From NCBI RefSeq assembly GCF_015206895.1, contig NZ_JADEXU010000005.1:1-64000 (forward strand): a DNA stretch of 64,000 nucleotides, in the 5' to 3' direction. Shown here one piece after another: positions 48,467-56,950 of the stretch; within the stretch, counting starts at the first letter, position 1, and every line of letters begins with the position of its first letter. Both the position numbers and the translations under genes were made by a program. The DNA comes from Nostoc sp. LEGE 12450. GTDB taxonomy: Bacteria; Cyanobacteriota; Cyanobacteriia; Cyanobacteriales; Nostocaceae. The notes under the pieces are model-generated. The model was not told the origin of the DNA. It saw only the letters and a list, made by a program, of their open reading frames with translations, and made no database searches.

Positions 48467-49507
48467 TTATAAAGCTACAAGTTGAGATTCGATTTCTGAA
48501 GATTTCAAATCACGTCCAATAAAAACTAAGCGGGTTTGCCTAGCTTCTTCGGGTTTCCAGGGGCGATCGTAAAATTTATCAAATCTGGTTCCTACGCCTT
48601 GCATCACCAAACGCATAGATTTATTTGGCACTGCCACAAAGCCTTTAATCCGGTAAATTTCTTGTTGTTGTGCTAATTTCTCTAACTGCTGTTGCAGCTT
48701 TTCTGGATCAAAGGTACGATCCAAAACTAAATTAGTTGAAATAATTTCTTCGTCGTGATTGTGGTCTTCTTCGGTATCGTGATGACTAGGACGAGAATCT
48801 AAATTGTCTTCAACTGCGGCTTGGAATCCTAATAATATAGATGCGTCTAGTTGAGAACGATCGCTCTCGACAATCTTCACCACTCTAGGCAACTCTTGCT
48901 TAATTAATTCCTCAACTCTGGCTTTTGTCTCGGCATCTACCAAGTCAATTTTATTTAACACTACTAAATCTGCACAAGCAAGTTGGTCTTCAAACAGTTC
49001 TTGCAAGGGTGTTTCATGTTCTAAATTATCATCTGCTTGTCGTTGGGCTGCGATCGCATCTGGATCGCTAGCAAATGTCCCTGCTGCAACCGCTGCACAA
49101 TCTACCACGGTAATCACAGCATCCACAGTGGCGGCGTTACGAATTTCTTGCCAACGAAAAGCCTTCACCAATGGTTTTGGTAAGGCTAAACCAGAAGTTT
49201 CAATCAAAATGCAGTCAATGCTATCTCGCCGCTTGATTAACTCCTGCATCGTCGGATAAAACTCTTCCTGCACGGTGCAGCATAAGCAGCCGTTGGTTAA
49301 TTCAAAGATATTAGTGTCGCCCTCACCATCTTCTGGGCAAACTTGACAGGATTTTAATAATTCCCCATCAATACCGAGTTCGCCAAATTCATTGACTAAA
49401 ACGGCAATGCGACGACCTTGGTTGTTTTGTAGCAGGTGGCGAATTAGGCTGGTTTTTCCACTACCTAAGAAGCCTGTAATCACTGTGACAGGAATTTTCG
49501 TTGCCAT
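48467..49507 (-). CDS. COG0523/CobW-type GTPase (metal chaperone)
   Basis: A 346-residue G3E GTPase. Walker A is GFLGSGKTS (residues 12-20), the metal-binding GCLCC is at 73-77, and NKIDL is the guanine-binding motif. A histidine-rich loop (SHHDTEEDHNHDEE, about 239-253) precedes the C-terminal CobW domain. Such proteins deliver zinc, cobalt or other metals to enzymes. No cobalamin or zinc genes nearby point to one metal. Terminated by a palindromic hairpin. Confidence 0.9.
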   Translation of the reverse strand: MATKIPVTVITGFLGSGKTSLIRHLLQNNQGRRIAVLVNEFGELGIDGELLKSCQVCPEDGEGDTNIFELTNGCLCCTVQEEFYPTMQELIKRRDSIDCILIETSGLALPKPLVKAFRWQEIRNAATVDAVITVVDCAAVAAGTFASDPDAIAAQRQADDNLEHETPLQELFEDQLACADLVVLNKIDLVDAETKARVEELIKQELPRVVKIVESDRSQLDASILLGFQAAVEDNLDSRPSHHDTEEDHNHDEEIISTNLVLDRTFDPEKLQQQLEKLAQQQEIYRIKGFVAVPNKSMRLVMQGVGTRFDKFYDRPWKPEEARQTRLVFIGRDLKSSEIESQLVAL

Positions 49508-49614
49508 ATTTTTGCCTGATTTCCTCAGTATGAGAAGTTTTACGGGTTACAAACTTAAATACTGAGATTAAGCTTGGTTTGAAGATTGACTTAGTTATTT
49601 TAAGCTGAAAGTCT

Positions 49615-50850
49615 ATGGTTAGCCGGAAAATCTTGCCGTTTTTGTTGAGTTTAGGTTTGGTTTTGATTCCTCAAATTACTGTGGCGCAAACGGTAGAGGA
49701 GTTGGAACAAAAAGCGACATCTGCCGAAGAAGTGAAAAATTATCAAGAAGCTGCTAATATTTGGCGGAGTTTGATTGAACGCGATTCCAAAAACAGCTAT
49801 GCCTACATCAAGCTAGCAGACATTCTATCTTCCCAAGGCAAGATTGCAGAGACGATTGCTGCTTATCGTCAAGGGTTACAATTAACTCCTGATGCAGCGA
49901 TTTACCTCAAACTTGGTAATTTTCTGGTTGAAAAGGGACGAACCGCAGAAGCGATCGCTGCTTTTCGTCAAGCTGTCAAACTCGATGCTAAAAGTGATAC
50001 AGCTTCCATCATTTTAGCGATGAATTTGATAGCAATGGGCAATCCAGAAGAAGCAGTAGTGGCTTATCGTCAAGCCATTAAAATCGAGCCTGATGACGAT
50101 AATTACAACAATTTAGCCGATACTCTCTTCAAAATAGGCAAACGGGAAGAAGCGATCGCTGCTTACCGAGAAGCCCTAAAAATTAACCCAAAGAGCTATC
50201 AAGCATACAGCAGCCTGGGTGATATTCTCGAATATTCAGAAGCAGTCGCAATCTATCGCCAAGTGAGTAAAAATGACCCAAAAAATGAGGTTTATTACGA
50301 AAGGTTAGCTGAACTTTCATTAAAGCGCGGTTTTGTAAATGAAGCGATCGCAGCCTACCGCCAATTAATTAAAATCGAGCCTGAAGCTTCAAGGTATGTA
50401 GAACTTGGTGATGTGCTGATGACACAAGAAAAACACCAAGAAGCGATCGCTCTTTACCGCCAAGCCGTTGCCGCAAAACCCACTGATTATTATTACAGTA
50501 AATTAAATGAAGCACTAGCTCAACACGGAAACCTAGATGAAGCCTTGGCAAATTGCCAGAAGGTGGTAAGAATTGGTGAAGGCAGTTATGACACCTGCTC
50601 AAATATTAGCTTGCCACTTTACAAGCAAAAAGGCTTTCCTGCTGTCATGGAATTTTATCAGCCTTTGGCGAATCTAATACCACGTCGCCAAATGGCAGAA
50701 CTTTACATCAAACTTGGCAGAGATATTTCTTATGGTGAATCTGGTGATGGTTCAAAACAAGAGGCGGCAGCAGTTTTTCGAGAAGTGCTGCAAATAGATC
50801 CAGAAAACACTGATGCTCAAGATGCCCTCAAGAACTTAATCGCTTCATAA
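49615..50850 (+). CDS. exported TPR protein
   Basis: A 411-residue protein with a signal peptide (LPFLLSLGLVLIPQITVAQ, cleavage likely after VAQ near 25). About ten TPR units follow, with repeated (E)AIAAYRQAxKIxP patterns (for example EAIAAYREALKINPKSY, EAIALYRQAVAAKPTDY). It should act as a scaffold in the periplasm or thylakoid lumen. Partner unknown. HIP1 sites occur at several of the EAIA codons, giving a regular pattern. Confidence 0.88.
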   Translation: MVSRKILPFLLSLGLVLIPQITVAQTVEELEQKATSAEEVKNYQEAANIWRSLIERDSKNSYAYIKLADILSSQGKIAETIAAYRQGLQLTPDAAIYLKLGNFLVEKGRTAEAIAAFRQAVKLDAKSDTASIILAMNLIAMGNPEEAVVAYRQAIKIEPDDDNYNNLADTLFKIGKREEAIAAYREALKINPKSYQAYSSLGDILEYSEAVAIYRQVSKNDPKNEVYYERLAELSLKRGFVNEAIAAYRQLIKIEPEASRYVELGDVLMTQEKHQEAIALYRQAVAAKPTDYYYSKLNEALAQHGNLDEALANCQKVVRIGEGSYDTCSNISLPLYKQKGFPAVMEFYQPLANLIPRRQMAELYIKLGRDISYGESGDGSKQEAAAVFREVLQIDPENTDAQDALKNLIAS

Positions 50851-50916
50851 TAAACTATTCAATCTTGTGGAGTGGGCAACATGAGCGCCTTTAGCTTGAT
50901 GAAAGAATCCCTGTAA

Positions 50917-52101
50917 CTATGAATAAAAGTTGGGTTTTGGCAGTTCATCATTTAATGCCCACTTTCCGATCTCTTGGATTTTGTAATCTACTGGATCGTG
51001 CAGAGTGAACGTGCGGAGATTACGCCAATAACGGTCAAAGCCATATTTGGCACTAGTAGCGCGTGCGCCCATAACTTCAAATATCCGGTTGGTAATGTCT
51101 AAACCAACTTTAGTTGCGAAGACTTTGGCAGTAGCAACTAAGAGCGCACATTCTGCCCGTTGTTCGGCGGTAAGTGACCATTCCCGCTCCCAAGCTGCTT
51201 GTAGTAATTCTCCCGCCTGCTCAGTAAGATAGACGGCTGCTTGGAGATCAACCCAGATTTTGCCATAGTGCTGAAGGATGTAAGGATCTTGGGTTGCACT
51301 CTCTACACCTGATGTCAGCCAAGGTTTGGTATTAGTGGAAGTATATGTTTTAGCAGCTTCAAATGCTCCCTGTGCAATTCCCAGGTAGATATTAGCAAGA
51401 TTCAATTGAGTTAAGCAGGCACGAATAGTATTGAAGGGTTGATTGGCTTTGTCTCTACTACCAAGAATTTCTTCAGGGTATACCAACACATTTTCAAAAG
51501 TAACACTACCACTGTCTGTTTGGCGTTGCCCCATATTATCCCAATCATCATGAACTGTAACGCCTTGCCGTTGGGTGGGAATTACCAGAATATTCAATTC
51601 ACCAGTTTCTTGATGAGTGGCAGTAATCGGCAATATATCCGAGTCTTGAGAGCCTGAGCAAAAACTTTTAATGCCGTTGAGACGGAAATAATCATTTTCT
51701 AGTGTCAGAGTAGTTCTTTTATCTAATGGGTTAAGAGCATTGCACCAAAACCAATTGTTGTGAATAGTTTCTGAGTAATATCGCTGTTTTTGCTGTGCTG
51801 AACCAAAGATATGAGGGATTACTACACCTAGATGGTGGTAAGAAAAGACGTGAGCAATAGAGCTATCAACTTTGGCAAATTCGCGGGTAATTTGCAGAAC
51901 AGTAATCCAGCTTTGCCCTAAACCACCGTATTCTGTGGGTACGATCAGTTTCAGTAAGTTGCTTTGGCGCAAGCGATCGCGTTCATACTTTGGTGTGCCC
52001 CCTTGAGCATCCCGCTCTACAGCAGTTTGGGCAAATTCTTTTGCTAAAGACTTAGCTAAATCAAGATAATTTTGAGACTCTTTCGTTTCGATTAATTGCA
52101 T
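50917..52101 (-). CDS. acyl-CoA dehydrogenase-fold monooxygenase (DszC/SfnB-like)
   Basis: A 394-residue FMN-dependent enzyme. IVPTEYGGLGQSW, SIAHVFSYHHLG, VHDDWDNMGQRQTDSGSVTFENV and FEVMGARATSAKYGFDRYWRNLRTFTLHDPVDYK are typical of the DszC/SfnB group, which oxidises organosulfur compounds with a flavin reductase. Third gene of the leftward unit after sfnG and the SfnB gene, although a 338-base gap separates it from the latter. Confidence 0.88.
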   Translation of the reverse strand: MQLIETKESQNYLDLAKSLAKEFAQTAVERDAQGGTPKYERDRLRQSNLLKLIVPTEYGGLGQSWITVLQITREFAKVDSSIAHVFSYHHLGVVIPHIFGSAQQKQRYYSETIHNNWFWCNALNPLDKRTTLTLENDYFRLNGIKSFCSGSQDSDILPITATHQETGELNILVIPTQRQGVTVHDDWDNMGQRQTDSGSVTFENVLVYPEEILGSRDKANQPFNTIRACLTQLNLANIYLGIAQGAFEAAKTYTSTNTKPWLTSGVESATQDPYILQHYGKIWVDLQAAVYLTEQAGELLQAAWEREWSLTAEQRAECALLVATAKVFATKVGLDITNRIFEVMGARATSAKYGFDRYWRNLRTFTLHDPVDYKIQEIGKWALNDELPKPNFYS

Positions 52102-52440
52102 TCTTTACCACTTCTCCTATAACTTTATTGTGAGAAGTAACTATAAATTTGACTGGAAAACTTTGAATTTAAAATAGTTTTGCATCGTGATGTAAGTCAA
52201 CTTTGTTCCCACATTCAGTTGAATAACTTGACCAAAGATGAGTTCAAAAATATAGCTAATGACAGCAATTATAGCAATGAAAAGCAGTCCTTTAAATGGC
52301 TGGCTTTTCCAAATGCTCCGCCTCTAGGTTGGGTTTGCAACGCTCATCGTATCAACTTAAAGAATGTTGGATTTATTAGGGGTAAAGCATTCTGGTAAAT
52401 GTTAATTCTGAAAGCTTCACCCCAGTAGAGAATGCTGCAA
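52102..52440. other. interval between the two oxidoreductase genes
   Basis: No convincing gene. An open frame at 52180-52398 on the plus strand has no ribosome site and reads like repeat-derived DNA. A promoter for the leftward gene could lie near 52110-52200. Confidence 0.45.
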
Positions 52441-53649
52441 TTACAACCAAGGATGGCGCGGGGGATAGACACCATTGAGGAAGTAGTTACCAACAGCGTA
52501 GTACTTCCAACGCACGGGATCGTGGAGTGTGTGAGCGCGGGCATTTCGCCAGTGGCGATTGTAGTTGAATTCCTCCAATGTGGACTTAGTACCTGCTAGT
52601 TCAAACAATTTGTTGGTAGCTAGTAATGCTGCTTCGGTGGCTAAGGCTTTGGCTTCAGCAACTGCGATCGATGCTTCAACTACCTTGAGTTCTTCTAAAC
52701 CTGACTCGTTGGCGATGTCAAGAAATTCGCCTGCACGACGCAGCAATGCTTCAGAAGCGTGAACCTGAATTTGGACATTGCCTAAGTTGTACAGTGTCAG
52801 GGGGTCTTCGTAACCTTTTTCTAAATTGCTGTCAACCCAAGGGCGAGTATAGTTGCGGACAAAGTGAATGGTGTCACGGACTGCGGCTTTAGCAATTCCC
52901 ACATCTACGGCGGCTTGGATGATTTGCGCGATCGCACCCATTGGTGTAGCCCGTTCAAAAGCTAAGTAGTGCGGAATCACGTGTTCTGCCTTAACTTTCA
53001 CATTTTCAATAATGGTAGTGCCGCTAGCAGTGGTACGCTGTCCAAAGCTCGTCCAGTCATCAAGTAGGGTTAGTCCTTCGGCATCTCTTTCGACAAATGC
53101 CACCACTGTTTTACCATCTGGATTACTGGCAATGACAGGAACCCAATGTGCTAGCAATGCCCCAGCAGAGTAGTATTTGCGTCCGTTGAGTACGAAGTCA
53201 GATCCATCTGGTGTTAATTTTGTCTGCACATCGTTCACAGACTTGGTGCCAATTTCCGAGAAGGCGTTACCAAAGCGTTTACCTTGTAGAACCAAATCAA
53301 AGAAGAACTTTTTCTGCTCATCAGTGCCATCCAACCGAACTGCTTCCACCATATAGAGGTGGTTTTGGGGAATTTGACCGAGGCTAGAATCGGCTTCGGA
53401 GATGATTTTAATTACTTCTGCTAGAGTTGCATTTGATACAAAAGCCCCACCATACTCTTTAGGAACCGTAATTCCCCACAATCCACTTTGGGAGAACTTT
53501 TCTACTTCCTCAGCAGGTAAACGCCGATTTTGGTCACGTTCTGAGTCTCCCTTGGCAAACTCAGCTGCTAATTCGTGAGCGATCGCGATCGCTTCTTTGT
53601 CATCCCGAATAATATGCGCCTTCTGGTCAGTATTAATTACTGATGTCAT
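52441..53649 (-). CDS. SfnB-family sulfur acquisition oxidoreductase
   Basis: A 402-residue acyl-CoA dehydrogenase-fold enzyme. ITVPKEYGGAFVSNATLAEVIKIISEADSSLGQIPQNHL, LNGRKYYSAGALLAHWVPV, LLDDWTSFGQRTTASGTT and NYNRHWRNARAHTLHDPVRWKYYAVGNY match SfnB, linked in pseudomonads to growth on dimethyl sulfone. It sits 111 bases downstream of sfnG on the same strand. Likely flavin-dependent; the exact substrate is not known. Confidence 0.9.
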   Translation of the reverse strand: MTSVINTDQKAHIIRDDKEAIAIAHELAAEFAKGDSERDQNRRLPAEEVEKFSQSGLWGITVPKEYGGAFVSNATLAEVIKIISEADSSLGQIPQNHLYMVEAVRLDGTDEQKKFFFDLVLQGKRFGNAFSEIGTKSVNDVQTKLTPDGSDFVLNGRKYYSAGALLAHWVPVIASNPDGKTVVAFVERDAEGLTLLDDWTSFGQRTTASGTTIIENVKVKAEHVIPHYLAFERATPMGAIAQIIQAAVDVGIAKAAVRDTIHFVRNYTRPWVDSNLEKGYEDPLTLYNLGNVQIQVHASEALLRRAGEFLDIANESGLEELKVVEASIAVAEAKALATEAALLATNKLFELAGTKSTLEEFNYNRHWRNARAHTLHDPVRWKYYAVGNYFLNGVYPPRHPWL

Positions 53650-53760
53650 GGTAAAACTCCTTGATTGTGATTGAGTGACTCATAATCGCCACTCCTATGA
53701 GACAACGCGAAATACCCATTTGAGGGATGGACATCTTGCCCTTAAACCGAACCCTATGAT

Positions 53761-54858
53761 CTATACTCCAACTAACTCATCAGCTGTCCTACGAGTAGCT
53801 TTAAGTTCGCGCACAATCGGAATTACTGTCTTACCAAATGCAGGTAAATCATCTGTGTAGTGTAAGAAGCCACCGAGAATTAAATCAACTCCCGCTTCAT
53901 GAAACTGGCGAATCTTTTCAGCCACCTGCTCGGCAGTGCCAATCAAGCCTGAACGGAACCCATCGTTGTACTGCACCAAGTCTTCAAAATTGGAATTCGC
54001 CCACATTCCCTGACGTTCACGAGTAGAAGCTCCTGCCTGTTTCACTGCTTCACCAAATCCTTTCACCGCTTCTACATCGGCTTGGGCAATAATATCGCGC
54101 AATACTTCATGGGCTTCTGCTTCTGTATCTCGCACGATGATAAAGGAATTCAGACCAAATTTAATTTTGCGTCCTTCAAGACTCGCTAATGCAGACACTT
54201 CTTCAATCTGCTCTCGCACCCCTTCTATGGTGTTGCCATTCATGAAATACCAATCAGAGACGCGACCAGCCATGCGCCGCGCTGCTTTGGAGTTACCACC
54301 TTGAAATATCTCCGGGTGGGGATTCTGATTAACTGGTTTAGGCTTCACCCAACCGCCGTTAATGCGGTAAAAATCGCCTTTAAAGTGAAACTCATCCTCA
54401 GTCCACAAACCTTTGAGAACGCGGATAAATTCTTCTGAACGACGATAGCGTTCGTCATGATCTAACCAATGTTCACCATATATAGTGAATTCATCTTTGA
54501 ACCAGCCGCTAACTACATTCAGAGCGAACCGTCCGTTAGAGAGAAAATCAATGCTAGAGCCGATTTTAGCCACTACTCCCGGATGCCACAATCCAGGATG
54601 AACTGCTGCAATTAGCTTTAATTTCTTGGTAACTGGAGCCAAGGCTGATACGGTCGTTAATGCCTCTAACTGATATTCAGCGCCATAGCTAGCGATAAAT
54701 CTGGCTTGTGCTAGTGCATATTCAAATCCAACTTCTTCAGCAGTCTGAGCTAGTTTAGCGTTATATTCATAAGTCCAATCTGTTCGTTGGGGAATTTTAC
54801 TAACAACTAACCCACCGCTAACGTTGGGAATCCAGTATGCGAACTTAATATCTACCAT
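53761..54858 (-). CDS. sfnG: FMNH2-dependent dimethyl sulfone monooxygenase
   Basis: A 365-residue luciferase-like monooxygenase. I start it at ATG 54858 ([17 protein letters not shown]); the open frame upstream (to 55023) is coded by a tandem repeat and is not protein-like. [53 protein letters not shown] and [12 protein letters not shown] are SfnG signatures. It converts dimethyl sulfone to methanesulfinate, which is then oxidised for sulfite release. First gene of the leftward sulfur unit. Confidence 0.92.
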   Translation of the reverse strand: MVDIKFAYWIPNVSGGLVVSKIPQRTDWTYEYNAKLAQTAEEVGFEYALAQARFIASYGAEYQLEALTTVSALAPVTKKLKLIAAVHPGLWHPGVVAKIGSSIDFLSNGRFALNVVSGWFKDEFTIYGEHWLDHDERYRRSEEFIRVLKGLWTEDEFHFKGDFYRINGGWVKPKPVNQNPHPEIFQGGNSKAARRMAGRVSDWYFMNGNTIEGVREQIEEVSALASLEGRKIKFGLNSFIIVRDTEAEAHEVLRDIIAQADVEAVKGFGEAVKQAGASTRERQGMWANSNFEDLVQYNDGFRSGLIGTAEQVAEKIRQFHEAGVDLILGGFLHYTDDLPAFGKTVIPIVRELKATRRTADELVGV

Positions 54859-54895
54859 AATTGTGTGTTTGTAATTGAAACTGCTGGTTATAAGA

Positions 54896-54984
54896 GAAGG
54901 CAGGAGGCAGGAGGCAGGAGGCAGAAGGCAGAAGGCAGGAGGCAGGAGGCAGGAGGCAGAAGGCAGAAGGCAGGAGGCAGGAGG
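54896..54984. repeat. minisatellite of AGGCAGG/AGGCAGA units
   Basis: About twelve tandem 7-base units. It lies 38 bases upstream of the sfnG start, so probably in its leader. Its number of units could change by slippage. Confidence 0.85.
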
Positions 54985-55021
54985 AAATATTTGGAATACA
55001 GACAACAAGAGCAGCCCCAAC

Positions 55022-55100
55022 ACTACAAGAGTTGGGGAGTAAGATTCAAAGCTTCTCTGCTTTTAGGAGAGAGGTCAAAGTGTATTGCATCCAAACGAGA
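55022..55100 (+). repeat. dispersed repeat copy 1
   Basis: Starts AGAGTTGGGGAGTAAGATTC and ends near GTATTGCATCC. It shares long runs with 62216-62293 (GGGGAGTAAGATTCAAAGC, GAGAGAGGTCAAA or AGAGAGGTCAAA, GTATTGC.TCCA). Confidence 0.7.
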
Positions 55101-55185
55101 ATGATAGGGCAAAATTTTGATCAAAATTGAAAGCTTGAGAGCGGCTGGAAACTACTCTGAGTTTACAAGTAGACAATTTCAGGTT

Positions 55186-55209
55186 CTTATGGTCGTAATA
55201 TACCATAAG
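55186..55209. promoter_or_regulatory. palindrome CTTATGGT - 8 bases - ACCATAAG
   Basis: Perfect 8-base arms with an 8-base spacer, total 24 bases, centred between the divergent sulfur genes. A candidate operator; which protein binds is unknown. Confidence 0.5.
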
Positions 55210-55300
55210 CCGACTGAACTACCGTAGTTTTTAATAAATCAGACTTTATCACGAGAATTTTTCCGATGTCGTGACTTGATATACTTAAATTCCATTTCCA

Positions 55301-55317
55301 TATTCCAAAATGGAATA
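55301..55317. promoter_or_regulatory. palindrome TATTCCA - AAA - TGGAATA
   Basis: Perfect 7-base arms with three central A residues. It has the TxxxxxxxxxA-like layout favoured by LysR-type regulators. A related half-site (AATTCCA) lies at 55288-55294. Confidence 0.55.
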
Positions 55318-55579
55318 CTGCTCAATTTGGCTGTGTATTTAATTATTATTTTATATTTGCTGGCTATCATCCTGATTCAGTCAGAACAACCAGAAATCAA
55401 CATTTAACAAAGTTTTGATACTATTCCAGATCGTGATAAGCAACTGATTTTCATGTGTCATCTGCAACTATGCACAGCAGAAATAAATATGGTAGTGTGA
55501 ACTACTAAACCACGGCAAAAAGATATAGATGCCGTAGTTAAATAGATGTCTCGTAAAAAAAGGCACAGGAAAAAGATTT

Positions 55580-56629
55580 ATGACACTTCAGTTTGGAATT
55601 TGGTCGCCGGTCTGTGGTGGATGGTTGCGGGTTGTCAACCATGAGGCTAATTTATCCACTCAAGATTTGGTGAAACTGGCAGTTCAGGCAGACGAGTTAG
55701 GTTATGACTTTTATTACATTCCTGAACATTACTTAAATGCAGTTCATGGGCCTAACTATAATGTCGCTGATGCTTGGATTACAGCAGCTTTAGCAAGTTT
55801 GAACACCAAGAATATCAAGATTGTTGCGGCTGTACAACCTGGTTTTAAATTGCCTGCGGTCATTGCGAAGCTGAGTGCAAACATTCAAAATCAACTTAGT
55901 AACGGCAGATTTGCTCTCAGTGGTATTGCAGGTTGGTGGAAATTAGAAGTAGAAAGCTATGGAGATGTCTGGCTACCCCACAGCGATCGCTACGCGCGAT
56001 TAGAAGAGTACATTGATGTAATTAAGGGTCTGTGGACAGTAGAAAGCTTTAATTACGTTGGCAAATACTACAATATTGCGGGTGGTATTCTCACGGATAA
56101 GCCTACACCAACACCACCTATTTTCATTGCCGGCGAATCAGACAGAGCGATTGACTTAGCGGCTCGTCAGGGAGATTATCTATTTATCAATGCTGATGAA
56201 CCTGAAAAAACGGCAGCATTGGTGCAGAAAGTGAAAAGATTAGCTAGCGATCGCTACGGTCGTCAGATTAAAGTAGCAATGAGTGCATTTGCGATCGTTC
56301 GTGAACATACTGCCGAAGCCGAAGCCAGATTAGAAGCGATTTATCGTTCTGCCAATCAGCAGCAAATCAAGTACTTTCAAGAACAAATCGATCCTAACGT
56401 TGTTGCCCACAACAAACTCGATATCAAGCAAACCATTGAAGCTAACCTTGGTTTATCTGCTCAACTCGTTGGCGATCGCTATACTATTCTTAACCGCCTG
56501 AAAGAATACGAAGCTGTTGGCGTTGATTTAATAGTACTCAAATTTGAATCTATGTTGGAAGATACTATTCGCTTCCACGAATTAGTTATATCAAAATATA
56601 CACAGCAGAATAGCTTAATTCCCTTATGA
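55580..56629 (+). CDS. luciferase-like flavin monooxygenase, alkanesulfonate/sulfone type
   Basis: A 349-residue LLM-fold enzyme, divergent from SfnG. FGIWSPVCGGWLRVVNHEAN, GRFALSGIAGWWKLEVESYGDVW, HSDRYARLEEYIDVIKGLWTVESF and IFIAGESDRAIDLAARQGDYLF show the flavin- and substrate-binding segments. It probably oxidises a sulfonate or sulfone with reduced FMN. It starts about 720 bases from sfnG in the opposite direction, and is followed by the regulator gene after 321 bases. Confidence 0.87.
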   Translation: MTLQFGIWSPVCGGWLRVVNHEANLSTQDLVKLAVQADELGYDFYYIPEHYLNAVHGPNYNVADAWITAALASLNTKNIKIVAAVQPGFKLPAVIAKLSANIQNQLSNGRFALSGIAGWWKLEVESYGDVWLPHSDRYARLEEYIDVIKGLWTVESFNYVGKYYNIAGGILTDKPTPTPPIFIAGESDRAIDLAARQGDYLFINADEPEKTAALVQKVKRLASDRYGRQIKVAMSAFAIVREHTAEAEARLEAIYRSANQQQIKYFQEQIDPNVVAHNKLDIKQTIEANLGLSAQLVGDRYTILNRLKEYEAVGVDLIVLKFESMLEDTIRFHELVISKYTQQNSLIPL

Positions 56630-56950
56630 AGAAAGGGAAAGGGGAAAGGAAACCAGGAACTTAAAAGCAGGGGTTTCAAATATGGACACTGATTTTTACC
56701 GCACTACGTGTCTTAAAAATCTTATTTTTTATTCTCCAGATTTAAAAATAGGGGCTTTATACCTTGTGGGGAAAAGTTCTTTATCCTTTCCTTTCCCCCT
56801 TACCCTTTCCTCTTTTTCCCTTTTTGGTAATTAACAAAGTTTGGGGGTTTAATTCCCCTGCCTCCAAAGGCAGCAAGTTTTGATGCCTAATTAATATCCC
56901 CGTTACAAAATTTAATTACGAATTATTTTAAAAATCTTGCCCTACCTAGC
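56630..56950. other. interval before the regulator gene
   Basis: No gene seen. Short purine-rich and pyrimidine-rich repeats flank 56750-56830, and the promoter of the regulator probably lies near its right end. Confidence 0.45.

Larger units (their letters stand above)
54859..55579. other. divergent control region of the sulfur locus
   Basis: About 720 bases between sfnG and the second monooxygenase gene, with no gene. It holds a 7-base minisatellite (54896-54984), a dispersed-repeat copy (55022-55100) and at least three palindromes (55186-55209, 55217-55229 and 55301-55317) suited to a LysR-type regulator. Confidence 0.65.

Noticed and set aside
48467-49507. Assigning the CobW-type protein to cobalamin synthesis
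   Set aside because: No cobalamin genes or riboswitch-like sequence nearby; the COG0523 family serves several metals.
52180-52398. 72-residue frame between the oxidoreductase genes
   Set aside because: No start signal, repeat-like sequence and no conserved motif.
54896-54984. Possible CRISPR array because of regular repeats
   Set aside because: The units are seven bases with no unique spacers; it is a minisatellite.
54859-55023. N-terminal extension of SfnG rich in PPASCLLP
   Set aside because: It is the translation of the minisatellite; ATG 54858 matches the SfnG start.
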